A DNA stretch of 64,000 bases from Sabethes cyaneus. Its lineage: Eukaryota > Arthropoda > Insecta > Diptera > Culicidae. Numbering within the stretch: position 1 is the stretch's first letter; every line of letters begins with the position of its first letter. Below are positions 56,477 to 64,000 of this stretch, piece after piece. The stretch lies in assembly GCF_943734655.1 (NCBI RefSeq), contig NC_071355.1:94991449-95055448 (forward strand). The letters are read 5' to 3'. The position numbers and the translations under genes were made by a program. The notes under the pieces were generated by a model, which was not told the DNA's origin, ran no database searches, and worked only from the letters and a program-made list of their open reading frames with translations.

Positions 56477-58570
56477 ATAATTATTTTAAACGTTAATTAG
56501 GCTGATACAAATTTGAAAAAAAGTTTATGTCAACCCCCCCCCTTTGAAAATTTTCGAAATGTGAAGGGGCAAAAAATAAAGTGTCATATTAGTCTGTTGC
56601 ATTTTTTAGTGATAAGGGGATTTTTTCACAGTTCAATGAGTTTACATCTCTAAATTATCCAATATGTGCAAAGTTATAGTTATCTCGTTAGTCTCGATCA
56701 ACTTTCTTTCACCAACTAAGCTTTCTGATTCTGCTGCAAGTCATAGGCAACTGTTGTGCTTAATCTTTAAGTTCCCGACGTCGAAAATTGGTGTGCTTGC
56801 AATCAGACTTTCAGCTTGATTCCATTTTAATTTACCATGTTTTAAAAGAATTAGATGGAGGCAACAATCAATTAAACATTATATTAGTGAAATTTGGTAC
56901 CGCTTTTGACGGAGATATTCCGATTTTTGATTTGCAGTGGGATTATTTTTTCCCTCAAAGGTACTAGATAAGATAAAAATAGAAACACAATTTTTCGGCT
57001 TTTCGGGGCTCAAAATTGGTCGTTTTACTCCGTAATGTCCAAGTAACTACCGTAATTTTGGAGGTACGGGACATAAAACTCAACGATACAGTTTTTACCA
57101 TTCATTGGATGCATGCAGCATGCAGGATGTCACTGAACTGTTCGAAACTTGAAAATTTCGAAACGGTGTGCATCCTTAATAGACAAAGAAGAGGCCTCCC
57201 GAGCAAGGATTGACAACAAAAGTATATCAAAATTATTACATATTCTGCTGTTGATATCAACTAGAAAACATGTTTTGTTACCAACTCAAAATGGCACTTA
57301 TGATGTATCAGACTTTGCAATCATTTTGTTTTCATTTTTATTGAAAGAAAATTTGTTGACAGATTCTATTTATGATGTAAATAAACCTTCAATATTTAAA
57401 TTAATCCATTTTCATATAACTTTTTTTCTAGTTAAATGGTTGGTTCAAATTATATGATGATAGCAAAATGATGATGATATAATAATAAAATGACAACTAA
57501 TACTGCTTTCCTATTAATATTGTGTAACAGCAAGATAAGTATTCCGTTTGATATTTTTGATAACAAAAGTAGTATGTATTCAATTTAATTTCACGGCTTG
57601 GAATTTTTGCAATCATTTTTGATATTTTAACCGCTAAGTCGACCAAAATGAAGTCACACCGAGTATTCAAAATCCGTTACATCAAGATATCAAATTTTGT
57701 TTTAAATTTGCTCTAAAACTTTGCTCGGGCTGATATTCATGACTAAAAGGTTGACCAAGAAACGTGAATAGCTTCAAAGATTTGTTTTCTTAAAACATGT
57801 CGATAGCACAGCATAAGTGTTCCAAGTAATAAAGCGGCAGGGACCTAAACTGCCATTTTCACACTATGGTTAGATTACGATACTATGTCGTGGTTACCGA
57901 GTTCTGAACTAGTAAGTGACACGGATTTCGATTATTAAAAAGGAAGGTAACTAACCGAGTGATACGGAGGTTCAAAACAAAATTAAGATCAAGTTATACG
58001 TTTGTGGCTCTCTAAGGTGATCCTGTGGCACTCCACTATTATCAAACTGCTTCATCTCTACCAGGATGCTTACTTACAGGATGTGCTTGGGTCGAAAATT
58101 TTTGAAGTTTGAAAGGGTTGAACTAAAATTTAACTACTGTACAAAATATTTGTATTAAAATTTTAATAAATATGGAAAAATAAACGCTGGTTTCTTCTCT
58201 TTTGTTTGGTTATTGAAGGTTTAATATTATTATTTTTTTCTTGCCCCCCCCCCCCCTTCAACAATATTTTGAGACCAGGACATAAACTTCTTTTCAAATT
58301 TGTATAAGCCTTAGTGAGACATGTTTCTTATCTGAAATGCTAACAAAGTTCAAGGTTATAGCCCATATTGTATATGACAATGTTCAACTTGAATTTTCGT
58401 TATTAAATCATGCCTTATGTAACGCTATTGTTACAATAAATTATCCACAACTGATCAAAGTGAGTAATTTGTGCACTTTGATAGAATTTGAGTGTATATG
58501 TATTCTAGAATTAGCGTTTTATTGGACGCTGTCCAATCATTGGAATCGTTCAATGATAGGCAAAATACCC
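56477..58570. other. Unannotated 2.1-kb stretch
   Basis: Short frames only (57016-57213, 57149-57457, 58337-58681 plus strand), none recognisable. Poly-C runs occur near 56537 and 58245. Confidence 0.4.
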
Positions 58571-58588
58571 TATGTATATTTTATTCAC

Positions 58589-58633
58589 GACAGATACGTA
58601 TTTCGCCTACGACTTGCAGGCTTCCTCAGTGTC
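58589..58633 (-). ncRNA. Hammerhead ribozyme motif, second locus
   Basis: On the minus strand: GACA, CTGAGGA (fits CUGANGA), A, stem II GCCTGC-AAGTC-GTAGGC, GAAA, TACGTA, ATC triplet, TGTC. Stem I and stem II differ from the 43-kb locus yet still pair, while the core is unchanged. Confidence 0.72.
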
Positions 58634-58654
58634 TGTTTTCGAACTAAGTTCGAA

Positions 58655-58699
58655 GACACTAAGGAAGCCTGCAAGTCGTAGGCGAAATACGTATCTGTC
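58655..58699 (+). ncRNA. Hammerhead motif with mutated core
   Basis: Inverted counterpart of 58589-58633, but the core reads CTAAGGA: the invariant G of CUGANGA is replaced by A. Stems are preserved. It is expected to be inactive. Confidence 0.65.
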
Positions 58700-58779
58700 G
58701 TGAATAAAATATACATAGTAGAATTAAATTTGATAAGTTTTCTTCTTTTTTATTTTAGGTTTCGTATTCTACTAAGACG

Positions 58780-59230
58780 CTCCAAAAACTTCGGTCCATT
58801 TGCTTGATTAGTTCTCAAGTTATGAGGAGATTTGTATTTCATTTGTATGGAAGCCCCCCCCCCTCCTTCTAAACAGGGGCGGGGTCCTAATTCATAAAAA
58901 AAATTCTTGCCTCCTAAAACCCCCACATGTCAAATTTAATTCCATTTGCTTGATTAGTTCTGAATTTGCATTTCATTTGTATGAGAGCCCCTCCTCCAAA
59001 ACAGGGGAGGGGTCCTAATTCATCATAGAAAAAATTCTTGCCTCCGAAAATCCCCAAATTCCAAATTTGGTTCCATTTGCTTGATTGTTTCTCAAGTTAT
59101 GAGGAAATTTGTATTACATTTGTATGGGAGCCAATAACCAATAACAAATCATAAGAACCTTCCCCGGCTCCAAAAGCCCCAGCATACAGCAGAGTCTAGA
59201 GACAAGCAGACAGAAATTAATTTTTATTGG
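58780..59230 (-). repeat. Truncated Helitron-like array, inverted
   Basis: On the minus strand it runs from an AATTTCTGTCTGCTTGTC-like 5' region (near 59220) through ~100-bp units (CATTTGTATGGGAGCC..., GGTTCCATTTGCTTGATT on the plus strand). It ends without a 3' hairpin at about 58780. Confidence 0.6.
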
Positions 59231-59481
59231 TACAGATTATAAAAGAACGTTACTTGATATCACACTGTAGGAGCTTACGACGACTGGTATGTTGACATAG
59301 TATCGTACCCCGAAGTTAACTACAGACCTGAACGACCAAAATGGTTAAAAGTTTATAAATAAATAAACATTGCTGATTCTGTTTCTGTTTCTGTTTGCAG
59401 CACAAGGTGGGGCAGTTAGAGCCAAGTCTGTCCAGGGCTGAGATAAGGTGGTTGTGATAATGTTAAAAGAATCCGTGCGGA
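59231..59481. other. Possible LINE 3' tail
   Basis: An ATAAATAAATAAACATTGCTGATT segment at about 59355-59380 recurs at about 61585-61612, both preceded by unrelated-looking sequence. This is compatible with 3' tails of a retroposon but not proven. Confidence 0.35.
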
Positions 59482-59820
59482 TTACGCTAGCTCCATAATG
59501 TATTGGTGATTATGGATTAATGGGCGGAAGAAGAGTGACAGAACTTGGCTTGATATAATTGTGTGCTTGGTTAATATAGCATAAGATGGCTTGTACTTAT
59601 CTTGTTTTCTCCTTCCTTTGTTTGTTTCCTCATCTTGTTCGTAGTCAATCTTAAACCTGAAGCAGGCTCCACGCCGGCCGTCCTCTCCATCGTTGTCACC
59701 AGTGTGGTCATCTGTGGCTGGTCTCTTGCCTCTCCTCACGGCAACATTATTGTTGCCGTGAGAAGAAGCGATAGAGATCAGGCAGAAAAGAAAAGAAAAG
59801 AGGAATTTTTTAGTCAACAT
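59482..59820 (-). CDS. Possible small secreted protein (unrecognised)
   Basis: From the ATG at 59820 the frame gives 112 residues. It starts with a good signal-peptide shape, MLTKKFLFSFLFCLISIASS, followed by a charged polar chain (VRRGKRPATDDHTGDNDGEDG, GRRKQDK) and a single later Cys. I do not recognise a family. A 12-bp hairpin (CTCACGGCAACA / TGTTGCCGTGAG, about 59735-59762) lies over the signal-peptide junction. Plus-strand frames here are its shadow. It may equally be a chance frame. Confidence 0.3.
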   Translation of the reverse strand: MLTKKFLFSFLFCLISIASSHGNNNVAVRRGKRPATDDHTGDNDGEDGRRGACFRFKIDYEQDEETNKGRRKQDKYKPSYAILTKHTIISSQVLSLFFRPLIHNHQYIMELA

Positions 59821-60550
59821 GTTGATTGCAATTTTCAAGTTAGTAATATCACGAGAATTCTATGTCTGTCCATCACCTATGCTACTACCGACTAACTACT
59901 CGCTAGGCTGGACGCTACTCATCTCCCAAATACCCATGTCATCACGATTGACCCAGCGCTGTTCCACAACCTATGCTCATTAAAAACCACAGCCGCCTCT
60001 TTATCTACCATCTTTGCAGTATTGTAGCTGATGGCGTAAATTTTCGAATATTTTGTGCGGAATATTATTCAAGAGCAATATTATCGCTCAGAACTATCGA
60101 AAAACTACTTGAACTTCCGAAAAATAGAGCAGATGCGATGTAATGGGGACTGGTACTCGCTCGTATTATTCCCGGTGGCATTAATTGCATATTTGAAGCG
60201 GTAGTCAACCGATTTGTCGGTATGCTCTTCAGACCGTGGTCAATTGAAATGATTCTGTAACTAAGAAGGGATGAGGTGGATCAAAAAGAACTTCACTTGG
60301 AGATATGTATATATGCCGTGTTAGGTCTTAAGTGCAAGCTGTCACTAAAGCAAGACTTAATAAGATGTTAACGACGTTGATAATTCTGTGAGGATGGTAT
60401 TGAATCGAAAAATAAATCCTCATACCACGGCCATATATTATGTACTATGACCCCATTTTAGGAAGTGGAAATGATTGAGGACAGCCCTTCGCTATCGCTT
60501 GAATCAGCCAAAGAATCGAATACCTGTTTTTACTTGAAGAAGTTTTAACT

Positions 60551-60802
60551 CTAAAAAGATTTAGTTAGAAATGGAATTTCAGTTGAAGTCTGCCAGCATT
60601 GGGCAATGGACAGAACAAGATATATATCGAGGCTATAAATCTTTTCGAGTGATCCACTAAGTCCGACCGCGACGACAGCCGCAAGAATGGAGAGGAGCAG
60701 GCCGCCGGTGAGTTGCCACCGTTCGACTTGATGGACTCTCCGACAGAGGCTCATCAGCATTAGGAAGGCCCTTGGGAGACAAACAGCGTCATACATGATC
60801 AT
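60551..60802 (-). CDS. Possible exon with one membrane segment (unrecognised)
   Basis: 83 codons starting at the ATG at 60802, with a GC content above its surroundings and a hydrophobic segment LLLSILAAVVAVGLSG after an RRVHQVERWQ stretch. No family recognised. Offered only because composition and codon choice look more gene-like than the flanks. Confidence 0.25.
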   Translation of the reverse strand: MIMYDAVCLPRAFLMLMSLCRRVHQVERWQLTGGLLLSILAAVVAVGLSGSLEKIYSLDIYLVLSIAQCWQTSTEIPFLTKSF

Positions 60803-62399
60803 TTTATGTTGTTAGTTGAATACCGTTAACGCGGTTAGTCACAAGACATGCAAATCATTCTAATAAAGGAGGGAAATAAGAAAAAAAAAAAAAAAACAGC
60901 AACGATAGCAATATTAGTAATAATAGTAATAGCATAGGAAACTGATACAGGAAACACATCTACTGACTATAACTTCCTGCCCATTAATAATTGTAATGTG
61001 GCAGCATAGGTATAAGAAGAATTTCCGACTCATCATAGAACACTCAAACATATATTCATTCGTACCTATACACCCATGCACACTCATACATGCATACACA
61101 TGTATACATGTACGTGTGTGTATATTGTTCAGTGCTGTGCTGTCCATAATCGCATAACAGCCACAAATTCTATGGCAATCTCATAGAAAATGTCTCGATT
61201 ACGCAAATAAAGACATCACATCATTTTTGAACACTTGTTCGTTCTAACTAGCGATACATTTTAATTTTCATGAGTAAGTCAAAATCTCATGAATGGTGGG
61301 TAGGATTTGGTTTCAGTTTTCTAGAGAAATTTCTGTGCATACCAGCAATTCATCTAGGGAACCGAGTAAGCCCTCCCGGTGCTTCGGCCCAAACGGATTG
61401 AATTTAAAATCAAATCCGTTCGATTTCGCTCCATTCCGCTTTACGAGACACATGCTACACATAAAGCTAAATTATGCAATACTACATACTACACATATAT
61501 CCAACTTAAACTATAAACATTCTACATGCGGAACTAAGAATTTTTAGGTCGTTTGGCCGAAGTACGCGTCAAACCACCTACCCATGGGAGGGATAAATAA
61601 ATAAACATTGCTGATTGCATGGAAAATTGTACCATATAAAGTGCGAAATCGTTCATAAAAGTGCGATCCAGCAATCGTTTCGGTATCTTCGGCGCACTTT
61701 TTCGTTACATTCCAACCAGAGGCGCACCGGAGAGACCGAAACGATTTAGGCCAAGATAGCACTTTTATGAGCGATTGCGTACTTATTGAATAGACAATCT
61801 TCCTTGCCATCAGCAATATATATACACAAAAAAAAGCCGAAATCAACTGGTAAGTGCGTAGGATATGGCTTCAATTTACAATAAATCCACTGTGCACACC
61901 CATCTGAGGTGTATGTCTACAGACATGCAAGCATATCCAAGCAATCCGCATCAAATTTACAAGGCCCTCCCTGTCCTTTCATATTGAGCGGATCAGACCT
62001 GTCATTCTGCATTGCTTGACACATAAATATAAGGCGAAGTGATAAACCCATAAGTCAAAAAATCTACATTAGAATATTAATAACATAAAAAGAAGTATAG
62101 CAAATAAGACTTACCAACAAAGTTGAAAGCTTGATGTATGATTTCAAATTTCAAAATCTATCTTTGGCACGTGTCCTTTAATGACAAGCTGCTAATTAAT
62201 TATACAATTCTGCTGCCCGGAGGTGTCAATCGGAACCATATCAACATTAGTCTGAAATAAATTAAATTATAAGCAAAAAACCAACTAATTTATCGTCTCA
62301 GAAAAACTCACCCTTCTATCGACAACGGCAACAAAAATCACATACGCTTTTTTTATTGGAGTGTATTCTTCTTTCACGTTATTGTTTCATATTTCCGAT
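60803..62399. other. Unannotated 1.6-kb stretch
   Basis: Contains A-rich runs (60881-60896), an inverted pair of CGTTTCGGT / ACCGAAACG segments near 61676-61745 and no supported gene. Confidence 0.35.
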
Positions 62400-62715
62400 C
62401 TACGGATTGAGTCTCCTAATATTGGACTCCAGCTTTTCGGCGTTTGCGCCGGAAAACGATTCGACCATGGATTTTTCCTTGGGGAAGAATTTTGGGATGC
62501 TAGATGTTGTATGCCAAATCACACTCACTCTCGTTCACCTTGATGACAACGATCTTGTTGGTAATTCGGTCTGGAATTCGTCCAACTTAGAGGCAACCAC
62601 CTTGCAAGTTGCAACGGCCGCACCAGGTTGCGAAAAAGCCCACCAGGACCAGCTTATCGCATGCGGTCTCCAACCAGCTGCCGAAATCAGTAGCATCTTC
62701 TACGACGTACACCAT
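62400..62715 (-). pseudogene. Thioredoxin pseudogene
   Basis: The minus strand from the ATG at 62715 reads MVYVVEDATDFGSWLE, then DKLVLVGFFATWCGRC at the active site (WCGPC in thioredoxins). A small insertion then shifts the frame and the first frame stops. The next frame continues with VVASKLDEFQTE, and a further frame near the C-terminus shows SMVESFSGANAEKLE, the usual thioredoxin tail. Order and spacing match a ~105-residue cytosolic thioredoxin. With at least two frame changes, a stop and a Pro-to-Arg change in the redox motif it cannot work. No intron is seen, so it may be a retrocopy. Confidence 0.85.
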
Positions 62716-62949
62716 TGTGAATTGTGACTAATAACCAATAATTGTGACCCAGTAAAGTTGAGACGTAAAGTAAAGTCACAAAACTGAAGGTACACTTTTT
62801 TAAGACGAAGAAAACGATTACATACTAACGAAACGAGCGGTCTGAAAACAAGAAAAAACGAATCGCGTCTTGTCTTGACTGACCGACTGAGACTGACACT
62901 GACACCGAGAAGCGAGAAGAAACACCGGCGCGGCGAATAAACATCAAAG

Positions 62950-63197
62950 TAAAATTCATAAGGTAACATTATAGATTTCTTGGATTTGCCCGAAGTGGTG
63001 CCAGTATGTTTTTCATATTCATATAAGTAATATTTACCTTAATGTGTTCATACGAAAAGTAACATTGCAAGATTTAATAATCGTACTGTTCCGTTAAGAA
63101 TTCCATACGTACCTTATGAAATTGAAAATTATTGATTTTTCAAACGTTCATAAGGCAAATCTTATGAATTTTGTCAGGTTATTTTTCTGAGTGTATG
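62950..63197. repeat. CTTATGAA-rich repeat, right end only
   Basis: Carries CATAAGG / CCTTATGAA motifs and ends ATTTTTCTGAGTGTA, the inverse of the tip at 42121. A truncated relative of that repeat. Confidence 0.45.
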
Positions 63198-64000
63198 TAA
63201 CTCCAGCACAAAGAAATATTGATAAAGGTACATGGATATTTTTTGATGCGTTTGGCAAACTATTTTTGGAGGGCGCCACCGACAAAATTTACACACAAAA
63301 AATCGATTGCTTCCTTCGAGCCTGTTAATAATCTGTTCTCTGTGGTTTAGGCGCGCAATTTGAGAATAATTTTTCTTGCATCAAGGTGCAATACAAAGTT
63401 CAAGTTCAGATGGCGCCGTTCTCTCTGTAGGAACAACCCTGTTATGTAAGAAGTCACCTCTACTTTTACAAAAGCCGAATAAACATCATCTTTCTCTTTT
63501 TGCGCATGTGGTTGTGTGTATTTATTCCACCATTTTTGACTTGCGATGTATGCGATGACTTTCCGCTCTGAATAGAGAACACACCACCATCGCGGACGGA
63601 TCAGTGGAATGTCTTTTAGTCGCAGAAGTTTATAATTTTGTGTTTAGTTTACTAGTTTTGAGACCTATTTTGTGTCTATATTTGCAATAAAAAAGGCCAG
63701 CTAGTTTAGGGGTACGACTGTTGCTGTCTAATTTCTATTATTGCGACGAACAAAATTGTTTCGATTCGTCATCTCCAAACCGAACAAAAAGGGAAAAATT
63801 TGCAAACGCGATTATGTGATTGCCATCGTGTGGTCGCAAGTGCGCTTTGTGTGTGTGTGTGAGAGAGGTCGTGATTCTTTTCTCACTCATCGTCGTTTTC
63901 CGTTTTCTTCGATTTTGTCGGAAAACGCAACGAGGAAAAAACCCGTCGCGAATAGTTGCTTGTTGAAAATCGGTGGAAATTTTTGTTGCGGTCTAGTACC
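63198..64000. other. Unassigned right end, possibly a promoter/5' UTR region
   Basis: No gene is supported. The segment from about 63590 has higher GC, a TCAGTGG initiator-like site at about 63601 and pyrimidine-rich UTR-like sequence with a short (GT)n near 63845. A plus-strand gene could start here and continue past the window. Confidence 0.25.

Larger units (their letters stand above)
58570..58718. mobile_element. Palindrome with inverted hammerhead motifs, Penelope-like relic 2
   Basis: The arms TATGTATATTTTATTCACGA ... and inverse pair along ~65 bp each around a short centre. Downstream AGAATTAAA and CTACTAAGACGCTC match the flank of relic 1, which shows that both belong to one family. 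Confidence 0.7.

Noticed and set aside
62356..62727. Plus-strand 123-residue frame
   Set aside because: Antisense shadow of the thioredoxin pseudogene.

Overview
This is a repeat-dominated insect chromosome window, most likely from a culicine mosquito such as Aedes. That assignment is an inference. It rests on four insect-type nuclear genes with very short introns (53-63 bp, plus one of 189 bp), a BEL/Pao retrovirus-like element with a PHD finger, Helitron-like repeats, many palindromic MITEs and a tRNA-derived SINE. No species-specific marker was identified.

The host genes form one island at about 25.3-33 kb. A lipid-droplet-type serine hydrolase (LDAH family, two exons, minus strand) comes first. 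It is followed by an SRR1-domain protein and an FMC1-type ATP-synthase assembly factor, both on the plus strand with overlapping reading frames. A four-exon XPG-family Holliday-junction endonuclease (GEN) runs convergently on the minus strand, and its stop codon lies 10 nt past the FMC1 polyadenylation signal. Host-derived relics elsewhere are a yellow/MRJP-family pseudogene (about 35.0-36.5 kb) and a thioredoxin pseudogene (62.4-62.7 kb).

1-25 kb: a long-TIR foldback element, a minisatellite of about 52 bp, pieces of a decayed hAT transposase, two abutting Helitron-like elements (4146-6606 and 6607-10679) that host other insertions, including a Harbinger-like element with a clean TAA duplication, and three copies of an unclassified 1-kb repeat. 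The main feature is a young, intact BEL/Pao element (14274-21331). Its 494-bp LTRs differ at one base, it has a 5-bp target duplication, and it carries one 2001-codon gag-pol frame. It sits inside a pogo/Tigger-like MITE.

26-64 kb outside the gene island: a dense set of nested TIR and palindromic elements, many with target-site duplications that can be read directly. They include two 311-bp copies of a CCCAGG-ended MITE, two 718-bp near-identical MITE copies, two hAT-like MITEs filled with GATTAC repeats, a 2.1-kb hAT-like inverted-repeat element with an 8-bp duplication, and a truncated RNase H LINE inside a SINE. Two loci (42.9-43.2 kb and 58.6-58.7 kb) are perfect or near-perfect palindromes. 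Each carries inverted hammerhead-ribozyme motifs whose stems covary between the loci, as expected for relics of Penelope-like elements.

The most interesting points are the paired inverted hammerhead ribozymes, the PHD-finger BEL element, the overlapping SRR1/FMC1 frames, palindromic elements whose arms diverge between copies but not within a copy, and a 144-bp templated insertion flanked by an 8-bp duplication.
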